A DNA stretch of 54,389 bases, from NCBI GenBank assembly GCA_027490975.1, contig JAIXXA010000198.1, positions 1 through 54,389 of the forward strand, read 5' to 3'. Source of the DNA: Rhodospirillaceae bacterium. Lineage in GTDB: Bacteria; Pseudomonadota; Alphaproteobacteria; CACIAM-22H2. The position numbers were made by a program, and so were the translations under genes. The notes below the pieces were generated by a model. It saw nothing but the letters and a program-made list of their open reading frames with translations, did not search any database and was not told where the DNA came from. Numbering within the stretch: position 1 is the stretch's first letter; every line of letters begins with the position of its first letter. Shown piece by piece: positions 38,346-47,207 of the stretch.

Positions 38346-40525
38346 GGTTTTTTCGCGACCCAATCGCGCCACATGTCGCGCAGCGCTTTTTCGACGTTGC
38401 TTGCATAGCGGGCTTCGTCCATCAAAGCGCTGGCTTCGACGATGGCACGCTGGCCCAGGCGGCGGCGGTTGAGGGCCGAGAGGCTGCCCGCGAGACCGAC
38501 GGCCAATTCCACGTAATGCGCTTCGTCTTTGGCGACGAGGTCGGTCAAGCCTGCGGCGGTCGAGAGCGAAAATCCCATGCGCGCGAAAAACGCGTCGCCG
38601 GGCATCGTCACCATCGGCACGCCCATCCACAGCACGTCGCACGTGGTGGTGCCGCCGTTGGCCGGAAACGGGTCGAGGGCGACGTCGATTTCGTGGTAGC
38701 GCAGATACTGTTTGGAATAGTCGCGCCCCACGAGATCGAGGCGCTGCACGGGAATGCCGGCATCCGCAGCCTTCTCGAGGAACGCTTTTCGCAATTGCGG
38801 ATGCTCGACGTCTTTGGCTTCGATCAGCAGGCGCGCGCTCGGAACCCGCGCGAGGATGCGGCCCCACACGCGCAAAGCCGTGGTCGAAAGTTTCGCCAAG
38901 TTGTTGCACGTGCCGTAGGTCACGTAGCCGTTGCGGATCGCGGGCGTGGGCAGCGTCGCATAGGCTTCGCTTCTGCGCCGCTCGGGATGGCGGATCATCG
39001 GCCGGTAGACGCAGAATATGTCCGGCAAGCGGTAGAGTTTTTCGGAATAGAGCTTCTCGGCCCCCGGCGGATCGGTCAGCGGATCGCTCAAGCGCCAGCC
39101 CATCGACTTGAGGCCGGTCGTGTTCGGATTGCCGAGCCACGTGACCTGCACGGGGGCCGCCTCGCGCGCAAACGCCATCAGCCGATTGCCGGCCGTGTGG
39201 CCCGCGATGTCGAACAGAATGTCGATGCGGTCGTTGCGGATCGCCTCGGCCGTTGCGGCATCCGGCATCGCTGAAACGTCGCGCCATTGCGCGGTGTGCG
39301 CGCGCAACCGAGCCCCCACGGCGTCGTCGGCGCCGAATTTGGTCGAGTAGGCGTAAAGCGGGAAATTCGCCTTGTCGAGATGCGCCCATAGCGGCTCGAC
39401 GAAATAGCTGCAGGCATGGTCGCGGAAATCGCCCGACACGAACCCGACGCGCAGCGGCCGTTCGGGATCGCGGGCGTTCGCGAAGACCGGCTTGGCCGGG
39501 CGCACGGGCGCTTCGAAGCGCTCGGCGAAGCGGAAATGCTCGGCCGCCACGTCGGCCGGGCTGTAGGCGTCGGAATACTGGATCGTCACCAGGATGTTCT
39601 GGTAGGCGAGCTGGTCGGCCGGCTTGAGCTTGATCACTTCGCGATAGCACGCGACCGCCTCGTCGAGCCGGCCCTGCTGCTTCAGCGCGTTGCCGAGATT
39701 GAGATGCGCCGACGCGTTGGCGGGCAAAAGCTTGATGGCCGCGCGCGCGGCCGCTTCCGCACGGCCCGGCGTTTCGCCGAGTGCGCCGGCCAGATTGACC
39801 CACGCCTCGGGCCGCTTGTTGTCGACCGCCAGCGCAAGCTCGGCGAAGCGCTGCGCGTCCGGCCCGCGCTGGAGTGCAATCATCATGCTGCTCAGGTTCG
39901 ACATCGCGACCGGGCTTACGGGCGCGAGCCAGATCGCGCGCAGATTGGCCTCGACCGCCTGCGGATAGCGGTGCAACGCCTTCAGCGTGACGGCGGCGAC
40001 CGCAAGCGCGTCGGGATAGACCGGCAAGGCCGCCAGCGCCGCCCCGCACGCCGCGTCGGCGCGCGCATATTCGCCCTTCGTGTAGAGGGCAAGGGCCGCA
40101 TGCACGGTGGCTTCCACGCTCATGGTGCCCTCGGGCGAGGTCACCGTCAGCGCCTTGGCTTTGGCGTCGCACGCGGGATCGGCCACAAGTGCCGTCGCGC
40201 TTGCGAACTTGGCGCGCAACTGCGCGATCGAATCGTTGAGCACGGCGCGCAGTTCGGGCGTCCGAAGGCCGCGCGCGAACGCGATCGCGCACAGCACATA
40301 GGCGGCCCAATCGTCGCCGCGGATCTGCATGTTGCGCGCGAGCGGCAGCAAAGACGGCGTGTGGCGGCGCTGGATCACGAGCGCCCACATCGCGTCGCTG
40401 GCTTCCGACGTGCCGGTCGCCGCCAAAGCGGGGGCGATTTGCGCCGAAATCGCGTCGAGTTCGGCGGCGGAAAAAACCGCGTCGGACTCCAGGCGGTGCA
40501 GGATCGATTCGAAGTCGGTGCTCAT
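38342..40525 (-). CDS. TPR protein with GT41 O-GlcNAc-transferase-like domain, copy 3
   Basis: This 727-residue gene is on the opposite strand and converges on copy 2, sharing bases 38342-38345. The N-terminal half is helical with fewer clear TPRs (about 140-340; GNALKQQGRLDEAVACYREVIKLKP is the best). The GT41 part starts near residue 357 (LRVGFVSGDFRDHACSYFVEPLW) and has FDIAGHTAGNRLMAFAREAAPVQVTWLGNPNTTG, YGTCNNLAKLSTTALRVWGRIL and DVALDPFPANGGTTTCDVLWMGVPMVTM. It diverges from the GT9-type array start at 40625, with a strong inverted repeat in the gap. Confidence 0.92.
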   Translation of the reverse strand: MSTDFESILHRLESDAVFSAAELDAISAQIAPALAATGTSEASDAMWALVIQRRHTPSLLPLARNMQIRGDDWAAYVLCAIAFARGLRTPELRAVLNDSIAQLRAKFASATALVADPACDAKAKALTVTSPEGTMSVEATVHAALALYTKGEYARADAACGAALAALPVYPDALAVAAVTLKALHRYPQAVEANLRAIWLAPVSPVAMSNLSSMMIALQRGPDAQRFAELALAVDNKRPEAWVNLAGALGETPGRAEAAARAAIKLLPANASAHLNLGNALKQQGRLDEAVACYREVIKLKPADQLAYQNILVTIQYSDAYSPADVAAEHFRFAERFEAPVRPAKPVFANARDPERPLRVGFVSGDFRDHACSYFVEPLWAHLDKANFPLYAYSTKFGADDAVGARLRAHTAQWRDVSAMPDAATAEAIRNDRIDILFDIAGHTAGNRLMAFAREAAPVQVTWLGNPNTTGLKSMGWRLSDPLTDPPGAEKLYSEKLYRLPDIFCVYRPMIRHPERRRSEAYATLPTPAIRNGYVTYGTCNNLAKLSTTALRVWGRILARVPSARLLIEAKDVEHPQLRKAFLEKAADAGIPVQRLDLVGRDYSKQYLRYHEIDVALDPFPANGGTTTCDVLWMGVPMVTMPGDAFFARMGFSLSTAAGLTDLVAKDEAHYVELAVGLAGSLSALNRRRLGQRAIVEASALMDEARYASNVEKALRDMWRDWVAKKP

Positions 40526-40527
40526 GG

Positions 40528-40549
40528 CCCGTTCGCCCGCGCGAACGGG
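40528..40549. promoter_or_regulatory. 8-bp inverted repeat between divergent glycosyltransferase genes
   Basis: CCCGTTCG and CGAACGGG flank a 6-nt centre, and the arms can be extended by GG/CC with a bulge. It starts 3 bp from the ATG of GT41 copy 3 (minus strand) and 76 bp before the GTG of the GT9 array. It could be an operator, or a hairpin that blocks the copy-3 ribosome site. There is no regulator gene near it. Confidence 0.5.
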
Positions 40550-40624
40550 GGCCGTGCTTTTGCCGCGCGCGCGCGTTTCTGATAGGATTCGCGTTCTCTC
40601 AACATTTGCGGAACTGCCGGATCA

Positions 40625-42442
40625 GTGCAAGACATATCGCCGCCAATTTCCCCGCCTGTTTCAGTGTCGGGAACGCTTGAAGCGGCACTCGAGCGGCATC
40701 GCGCGGGCGATCTGGCGGCGGCGGCCCCGCTCTACGACCGCGTGCTGGCCGAAGATCCGCTGAATTTCGACGCCCTCCACCTGAAGGGCGCGTTGCTGCG
40801 CAAAAGCGGCAACGCAAAAGCGGCCGTCGCCGCCATCGAAAAAGCGATCGCGGCGCATCCCGCGCGCGGCGATTCCGCGGCCCTCAATCTTGCCAACGCG
40901 CTGTTCGACTGCGCGCGCTACGCCGACGCCGCCAAGCAGTACGCGCGCGCGCTCGCCGCGGCTCCCAACGATGCGGTCGCCCATGCGCGTTATGCCGACG
41001 CGCTGCAGATGGCGGGCGACACGAACGGCGGCATTGCGGCCTATCGCCGCGCACTCGCACTTGCCCCCGGCGATTCCAACAGCTGGCACAATCTCGCGCA
41101 CGCGCTGCAGAAGGCCGACCGGCCGCAAGAAGCGCTCGAAGCCGCCAAGCGCGCGCTCGCGCTGCGGCCCGACTATCCCGAAGCGCTCAACGCCTGCGGC
41201 AATGCGCTGGTAAGCCTCGAGCGGCCGAAGGAAGCGCTTTCCTTCTATCGGCGCGCCATCGCCGGCAAACCCGATTTCGCCGAACTCTACGGCAATCTCG
41301 GCAACGCGCTGCGCGCCCTTGGCTTGCGCGACGAGGCGCGCGAGAACTACGACCGCGCGGTGGCGCTGAACGAATCCGCGCCGGGACAGACCAAAGAACT
41401 TTCGGTCGCCTACTACAACCGCGCCAATCTCGCCCTCGACACGCTCGACCACCAATCCGCACTTGCCGATTTCGAAAAAGCCATCGCGCACGATCCCGAC
41501 AGCACGATGGCGAACCTGAACGCGTCGCTCACGCGCCTGCAGGGCGGCGATTTCAAGCGCGGCTGGCCGGACTACGAATGGCGCTGGCGCGACAGCGGCC
41601 TTGCCTCGAGCCGCCGCAAATTCGACGTGCCGCGCTGGACGGGCGCAGCCGACATCAAAGGCAAGCGCCTGCTGCTCTATGCCGAACAGGGTTTCGGCGA
41701 CACGCTGCAGTTCGTGCGCTACGTGCCGATGGCGGCGGCACGCGGGGGCCATGTCGTGCTCGAAGTGCAGCCGCCTTTGCGCCGCCTGCTCGACGGTTTT
41801 GCCGGGGCCGCCCAAATCGTCGCGCGCGGCGAACCCGTCCCGCCGGTCGATTTCGAATGCCCGCTCCTGAGCCTGCCGCTCGCTTTCGCGACCGATCTCG
41901 ACAGCGTGCCCGCCCCGCTCGGCTATCTCAAGGCCGAACCGGCTGCCGTCGCGGCCTGGCAAAAGCGCCTGGGCGCCAAGACGGGCCCGCGCATCGGCTT
42001 CGTGTGCTCGGGCAGCGCCACGCACAAAAACGACAAAAACCGCTCGATCGCGATGCGCAACATGCTGGCGATCGCCCCCGAGGGCATGAATTTCATCTGC
42101 CTGCAGAAGGAATTGCGGCCCGCCGACGCGGCCTTCCTGCGCAGCCGCCGCGACGTGCCGTTTTTCGGCGACACGCTCGCCGATTTCGCCGATACGGCCG
42201 CCCTCATCGCCAACATGGATCTGGTCGTGACGGTCGACACGTCGGTTGCCCATCTTGCGGGTGCGTTGGGCAAGCCCACCTGGGTGCTGCTGCCCTACAA
42301 TCCGGACTGGCGGTGGCTCTTGGGCCGCAGCGACAGCCCGTGGTATCCGAACATGCGGCTGTTCCGCCAGAAACACATCGCAGCCTGGGCGGCCGTTCTC
42401 GACGAAGTCGGTGCCGCGTTGCGCGCCTTGCCCTCGCCATGA
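40625..42442 (+). CDS. TPR protein with GT9/heptosyltransferase-like domain (type A, copy 1)
   Basis: The 605-residue protein begins with a GTG start, then about eight TPRs (18-310). The junction motif GGDFKRGWPDYEWRW (about 307-321) and a GT9-like domain follow, from DIKGKRLLLYAEQGFGDTLQFVRY (about 342) to TVDTSVAHLAGALGKPTWVLLPYNPDWRWLLGRSD near residue 540. The latter is the nucleotide-sugar-binding signature of ADP-heptose glycosyltransferases. It has no methyltransferase domain. The stop overlaps the next start as ATGA. It is closest to the gene at 49286, with the same N-terminal order (HRAGDLAAA..LYDRVLAEDPLNFDALHLKGALLR). Confidence 0.9.
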   Translation: MQDISPPISPPVSVSGTLEAALERHRAGDLAAAAPLYDRVLAEDPLNFDALHLKGALLRKSGNAKAAVAAIEKAIAAHPARGDSAALNLANALFDCARYADAAKQYARALAAAPNDAVAHARYADALQMAGDTNGGIAAYRRALALAPGDSNSWHNLAHALQKADRPQEALEAAKRALALRPDYPEALNACGNALVSLERPKEALSFYRRAIAGKPDFAELYGNLGNALRALGLRDEARENYDRAVALNESAPGQTKELSVAYYNRANLALDTLDHQSALADFEKAIAHDPDSTMANLNASLTRLQGGDFKRGWPDYEWRWRDSGLASSRRKFDVPRWTGAADIKGKRLLLYAEQGFGDTLQFVRYVPMAAARGGHVVLEVQPPLRRLLDGFAGAAQIVARGEPVPPVDFECPLLSLPLAFATDLDSVPAPLGYLKAEPAAVAAWQKRLGAKTGPRIGFVCSGSATHKNDKNRSIAMRNMLAIAPEGMNFICLQKELRPADAAFLRSRRDVPFFGDTLADFADTAALIANMDLVVTVDTSVAHLAGALGKPTWVLLPYNPDWRWLLGRSDSPWYPNMRLFRQKHIAAWAAVLDEVGAALRALPSP

Positions 42443-45132
42443 AAGAAGCCAGCAAATCGGTCGTCCGGCGTTTGACGGATGTGCGCTTCGCCACGCGCTT
42501 CTTCGTGGGTGCGGGCATCGACATCGGGGCGGGCAGCGATCCGGTGTCGCTTTATGCCGAGCAGTTCCCGCTGATGACCGCGCTTCGCGTGTGGGACATG
42601 CCCGACGGCGACGCGCAGAAACTCGCCACCATTGCCAACGAAAGCCTCGACTTCGTGCATTCGAGCCATTGCCTCGAGCACATGGTCGATCCGATGGCGG
42701 CGTTGGCGCGCTGGTTCGCGGTCGTCAAACCCGGCGGACATCTCGTGATTTTGATTCCGGACGAGGATCTCTACGAGCAGGGCATCTGGCCGTCGAACAA
42801 AAACAACGACCACAAATGGACGTTCGCGATCTACAAGAAACGCTCCTGGAGCCCGAAGTCGCTGAACGTGATCGAAATGGTGGCGAAGCTCCCCGAGGCG
42901 GCCGAGGTAATCAAACTCGAAAAGCTCGATGCCTCGTACCGCTACAATCTGCCCCCGCTCGACCAGACGCTCACGCCGGTCGGCGAGTGTGCGATCGAAA
43001 TGGTGATCCGCAAACGCCTGCCTGCCGAGATTGGGGCGGGCGGAAGATTGCCGCGCAAGGGAACGCTATCGCGCGCCGAGATCCATGCGCTGACGGGCCT
43101 CAATCTTGGCCCCGCCCCCGCCCCGGCACCCAAACAAGCGACCAAAAAGGCCGAGAGCGATCCGCGCTTGGCCAAGGCCGTGGCGCTGCATCAAGCGCGC
43201 GATTTTGCGGCGGCCGAAAAACTCTATCGCGCGATCCTTGCCGACGATCCCGGCAGTTTCGACGCGCTGCATCTGCTCGGCGTTGCCCATCGCCAGCGCG
43301 GCGATTCCGCGGCCGCGGTCGATCTTATCGGCAAGGCGCTGGCGCTCGAACCGGCCAGCGGCTCGGCCTACGGCAACTACGCCAATGCGCTGCGCGATCT
43401 CGGCCGGATCGAGGAAGCGCTGCAGGCTTGCGCCAAGGCCGCAAACCTGCAGCCGCAGAACGCCGAACCTTTGTTCCAGCGCGGCAATCTGCTGCGCGAT
43501 CTGCAGCGGCCGCAGGAAGCGCTCGCCGCCTACGATGCCGCCCTTGCGCGCGATCCGCGTTACGCCGAAGCGCTGAACGGGCGTGCGAGCACGCTCTATG
43601 CGCTCGGGCGCTTGGGCGATGCGCTCGCCTGCTACGACGCGGCCTTGCAGCTGCGCCCGACATATGTAGAGGCGCTGAGCAACCAAGCCGTGGTGCTGCG
43701 CGCCCTCGGCCGCAATGCGGAAGCGCTCGCCGCCTACGACAAGGCGCTTGCGCTCCGCCCCGATTTCCACGAAGCCGCGGTCAATCGCGGCGTGGCGCTG
43801 TCGGCGCTCGGGCGCGTCGAAGAGGCGCTCGCGGGCTGCGAAGCCGTGCTCGCGGCCGAGCCCACGCACGCGCTGGCGCTCAATGGGGCAGGCAGTGCGT
43901 TGTTCGCGCTCGACCGCCTCGAGGAGGCGCGCGCGCGCTACAAAGCGGCGCTTGCCGCGCGCCCCGATTTTGCCGACGCGCACAACAATCTCGGCACGAT
44001 CGAGCGCGCGTTGGGGAATCGCGAGGCGGCCGCCGCCTGCTTCACGCGCGCGATTGCCCTGCGCCCGGCCTATGCCGAGGCCTACTACAATCGCGGCATC
44101 CTCGCCCTCGACGGGCTCGATACGAATGCCGCGATGCGCGATTTCGACGCGGGCATTGCGCGCGAGCCCGCGCATATGGCCGCCAATCGCGCCAAAGCCA
44201 TGCTGCAATTGCTGCTCGGCGACTTCGCGCAAGGCTGGAAGCAATACGAGACGCGCTGGGCCGATCCCGCCATCGCGGCCTCGATCCGCAGCTACGGCGT
44301 GCCGCGCTGGACCGGTACGGCCGACATCAAAGGCAAGCGCCTGCTGCTCTACGCCGAACAGGGTTTCGGCGATACGATCCAGTTCGCGCGCTATGCGAGC
44401 CTTGCCGCCGCGCGTGGCGCGCACGTGATCCTCGAAGTGCAGCCGGGCTTGAAGCGGCTGTGCGAAGGAATGCCGGGCGCAGCCCAACTTGTGGCGCGCG
44501 GCGAAAAACTGCCGGCATTCGATTTAGAGTGTCCGCTCCTGAGCGCGCCGCTTGCGTTCGCGACCGATCTTGCGTCGATCCCGCGTGTGCCGGCGCCTTT
44601 CCGCGTCGATGCGGCCGCCGCTGCCGCCTTCGCGCGGCGCTTGGGTGCGGGCCACAAAACGCGCGTCGGCTTCGTCGCCTCGGGCAGCACCACGCACAAA
44701 AACGACAAAAACCGTTCGATCCCGATGCGCGATTTTGCGGCTTTTGCAGCCCCCGGGCGCCTGCTCGTGTGCCTGCAAAAAGAGCTGCGCGCATCCGACC
44801 GCGAAGCGCTCGCGGCGCTCACGGACGTGCCGTTTTTCGGGCCGGAGCTGGCCGATTTCGCCGATACGGCCGCCCTCCTCTCGACGCTCGATGCCGTCGT
44901 GACGGTCGACACGTCGGTTGCCCATCTTGCGGCGTCTTTGGGGAAACCCACGTTCGTGCTGCTGCCTTTCAATCCGGATTGGCGCTGGCTATTGGGCCGC
45001 AGCGACAGCCCGTGGTATCCGAGCATGCGGCTGTTCCGCCAGCCGACGATCGGCGCGTGGATGCCGGCTCTCGCCGAGGCGGCGGCGGCTTTGAACGCAC
45101 TCAACGCACAACAGCAAGCGGTCGCAATATGA
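42439..45132 (+). CDS. Methyltransferase-TPR-GT9 fusion (type B, copy 1)
   Basis: The 897-residue protein has three parts. Residues 1-215 are a class I SAM methyltransferase with motif I GIDIGAGSDPVSLYAEQ, an acidic loop VWDMPDGDA, SLDFVHSSHCLEHMVDPMAAL and VVKPGGHLVILIPDEDLYEQG. A Pro/Ala-rich link (about 222-240) follows. About ten TPRs (245-580) then lead to a GT9-like domain from DIKGKRLLLYAEQGFGDTIQFARY (about 628) with TVDTSVAHLAASLGKPTFVLLPFNPDWRW near its end. It is the longest of the six. Both ends are ATGA overlaps. The methyltransferase may cap or modify the sugar added by the GT9 part. Confidence 0.9.
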   Translation: MKEASKSVVRRLTDVRFATRFFVGAGIDIGAGSDPVSLYAEQFPLMTALRVWDMPDGDAQKLATIANESLDFVHSSHCLEHMVDPMAALARWFAVVKPGGHLVILIPDEDLYEQGIWPSNKNNDHKWTFAIYKKRSWSPKSLNVIEMVAKLPEAAEVIKLEKLDASYRYNLPPLDQTLTPVGECAIEMVIRKRLPAEIGAGGRLPRKGTLSRAEIHALTGLNLGPAPAPAPKQATKKAESDPRLAKAVALHQARDFAAAEKLYRAILADDPGSFDALHLLGVAHRQRGDSAAAVDLIGKALALEPASGSAYGNYANALRDLGRIEEALQACAKAANLQPQNAEPLFQRGNLLRDLQRPQEALAAYDAALARDPRYAEALNGRASTLYALGRLGDALACYDAALQLRPTYVEALSNQAVVLRALGRNAEALAAYDKALALRPDFHEAAVNRGVALSALGRVEEALAGCEAVLAAEPTHALALNGAGSALFALDRLEEARARYKAALAARPDFADAHNNLGTIERALGNREAAAACFTRAIALRPAYAEAYYNRGILALDGLDTNAAMRDFDAGIAREPAHMAANRAKAMLQLLLGDFAQGWKQYETRWADPAIAASIRSYGVPRWTGTADIKGKRLLLYAEQGFGDTIQFARYASLAAARGAHVILEVQPGLKRLCEGMPGAAQLVARGEKLPAFDLECPLLSAPLAFATDLASIPRVPAPFRVDAAAAAAFARRLGAGHKTRVGFVASGSTTHKNDKNRSIPMRDFAAFAAPGRLLVCLQKELRASDREALAALTDVPFFGPELADFADTAALLSTLDAVVTVDTSVAHLAASLGKPTFVLLPFNPDWRWLLGRSDSPWYPSMRLFRQPTIGAWMPALAEAAAALNALNAQQQAVAI

Positions 45133-47207
45133 AAGAAACCAGCAAATCCATCGTCCGCCGCCTTGCCGACATGCGCTACGCGATGCGGTTCTTCGTCGGC
45201 CAAGGCATCGATATCGGGGCCGGCAGCGATCCGATCTCGCTTTATGCCGAGCAGTTCCCGCGCATGACGGGTTTGCGCGTGTGGGACATGCCGGACGGCG
45301 ACGCGCAGAAACTCGCGACGATCGCCAACGAAAGCCTCGACTTCGTGCATTCGAGCCATTGCCTCGAGCACATGGTCGATCCGATGGCGGCGTTGCAACG
45401 CTGGTTCGAGGTCGTCAAACCCGGCGGGCATCTCGTGATCTTGATTCCGGACGAAGATCTCTACGAACAGGGCGTGTGGCCGTCGAACAAAAACAACGAC
45501 CACAAATGGACCTTCGCGATCCATAAAAAGAAATCCTGGAGTCCGAAATCGCTGAACGTGATCGAGATGGTGGCGAAGCTTCCCGAGGCGGCAGAGCTCG
45601 TCAAAATCGAAAAACTCGACGCGTCCTATCGCTACAATCTGCCCCCGCTCGACCAAACGCTCACGCCCGTCGGCGAATGCGCCATCGAAATGGTGATCCG
45701 CAAACGCCTGCCCGACGAGATCGCGGCGGGCGGCAGGTTGCCGCGCAAAGGGAGCTTGTCGCGTGCCGAGATTTTCTCGCTGACCGGCATCAATGTCGGC
45801 CCCGCCCCTGCCCCGGCCGCACCCGCCGCCTCGGCGACCGAGACGAAGCTGCGCCAAGCGCTGGCCTTGCACCAGAAAAACGATCTGGCGGCGGCCGAGC
45901 CGCTCTATCGCGAGGTGATGGCGGCCGATCCCAAAAACTTCGACGCGCCCCATCTGCTCGGCATCATGCGCCGCCAGCAGGGCGATTCGGCCGCCGCCAT
46001 TCCGCTCCTTGAGCGGGCCCTCGAGATCGTCCCGCGCAGCTCGCTCGCCCACATGCATCTGGGCAACGCGCTGCGCGATCTCGGGCGCAACGCCGAAGCG
46101 CGCACGCATTACGACAAGGCCGTGGAGATCGATCCCAAACTCGCCGAGGCCTACTACAATCGCGGCTACATGGCGCTGCACGAGGTCGACACGCACGGCG
46201 CCCTCGCGGATTTCGACAAGACGGTCGAAAACGAGCCGACGCACGCGATGGCCAACCGCTTCTCGAGCATGGTGCGGCTGCTGCACGGCGATTTCGCGCG
46301 CGGCTGGCCGCAATACGAGTGGCGCTGGCGCGGCGAAAACCCGGCCGACGTGTTGCGCGATTTCGGCGTGCCGCGCTGGACCGGCGAGGCCGATCTCAAG
46401 GGCAAGCGCATCCTCCTGCATGCCGAACAGGGCTTCGGCGACACGATCCAGTTCGTGCGCTATGCGCCGATGGTCGCGGCGCGCGGGGGCCATGTGGTGC
46501 TCGAAGTGCAGCCGCCCTTGAAGCGGCTCGTCGAGGGTTTTGCGGGCGTGGCCGAACTCGTCGCGCGCGGCGACACGCTGCCGCCGGTCGATTTCGAATG
46601 CCCGCTCTTGAGCCTGCCGCTCGCCTTCAAAACCGACCTTAAGACGATCCCTTCTTCGCCCGCCTATCTCAAGGCCGACCCGGCTTTGTCGGCCGCGTGG
46701 GCCAAACGGTTGGGGCCGGCCAAGGGAAGGCGCATCGGCTATGCGAGCACGGGCCAGCCGCGCCACACGAGCGACACCTACCGCTCGATCCCGATGCGCG
46801 ATTTCCTCAAGATCGTCACGCCGAACGACAGTTTCTACTGCCTGCAGAAGGAGCTGCGCGCCGAAGACGCAACGCTGCTCGAGCAGCGCCCCGAGATTCC
46901 GTTCTTCGGCGCCGATTTTTCGGACTTCGCCGACACGGCGGCCCTCATGTCCAATCTCGATCTCGTGATCACGGTCGATACGTCGGTCGCCCATCTGGCG
47001 GCCGCCCTCGGCAAGCCGACCTGGATTCTGCTGCGCTACGACACCGACTGGCGCTGGCTGCAGAAGCGCAGCGACAGCCCGTGGTATCCGAGCGTGCGGC
47101 TGTTCCGCCAGACCAATCGCGGGGCGTGGGGCAGCGTGCTCGACGAAGTGGCGCAAGCCCTCAAAACGACCACGAAGAAACCAAGCAGCGGCAAGAAATC
47201 GAAATGA
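45129..47207 (+). CDS. Methyltransferase-TPR-GT9 fusion (type B, copy 2)
   Basis: The 692-residue protein has the same plan as the previous gene but a short TPR block. The methyltransferase is at 1-215 (GIDIGAGSDPISLYAEQFPRM; HSSHCLEHMVDPMAALQRW). The link GPAPAPAAPAASATE is at about 222-238, about four TPRs at 240-390, then the junction motif GDFARGWPQYEWRW, and the GT9-like part from DLKGKRILLHAEQGFGDTIQFVRY (about 418) to the Lys-rich end TTTKKPSSGKKSK. In place of CSGSATHKNDKNRS of its neighbours it has STGQPRHTSDTYRS, so the donor or acceptor site may differ. Both ends are ATGA overlaps. Confidence 0.9.
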   Translation: MKETSKSIVRRLADMRYAMRFFVGQGIDIGAGSDPISLYAEQFPRMTGLRVWDMPDGDAQKLATIANESLDFVHSSHCLEHMVDPMAALQRWFEVVKPGGHLVILIPDEDLYEQGVWPSNKNNDHKWTFAIHKKKSWSPKSLNVIEMVAKLPEAAELVKIEKLDASYRYNLPPLDQTLTPVGECAIEMVIRKRLPDEIAAGGRLPRKGSLSRAEIFSLTGINVGPAPAPAAPAASATETKLRQALALHQKNDLAAAEPLYREVMAADPKNFDAPHLLGIMRRQQGDSAAAIPLLERALEIVPRSSLAHMHLGNALRDLGRNAEARTHYDKAVEIDPKLAEAYYNRGYMALHEVDTHGALADFDKTVENEPTHAMANRFSSMVRLLHGDFARGWPQYEWRWRGENPADVLRDFGVPRWTGEADLKGKRILLHAEQGFGDTIQFVRYAPMVAARGGHVVLEVQPPLKRLVEGFAGVAELVARGDTLPPVDFECPLLSLPLAFKTDLKTIPSSPAYLKADPALSAAWAKRLGPAKGRRIGYASTGQPRHTSDTYRSIPMRDFLKIVTPNDSFYCLQKELRAEDATLLEQRPEIPFFGADFSDFADTAALMSNLDLVITVDTSVAHLAAALGKPTWILLRYDTDWRWLQKRSDSPWYPSVRLFRQTNRGAWGSVLDEVAQALKTTTKKPSSGKKSK

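Noticed and set aside
40560-40580. Runs of alternating G and C (also near 33790) as possible Z-DNA or special structure
   Set aside because: Such GCGC runs are frequent throughout this high-GC window, including inside many genes, so they carry no special signal.
42439-43083. Methyltransferase modules as separate genes translated before the TPR-GT9 genes
   Set aside because: No stop codon separates them in any of the four cases, and the frame is continuous through the Pro/Ala linker, so they are real fusions.
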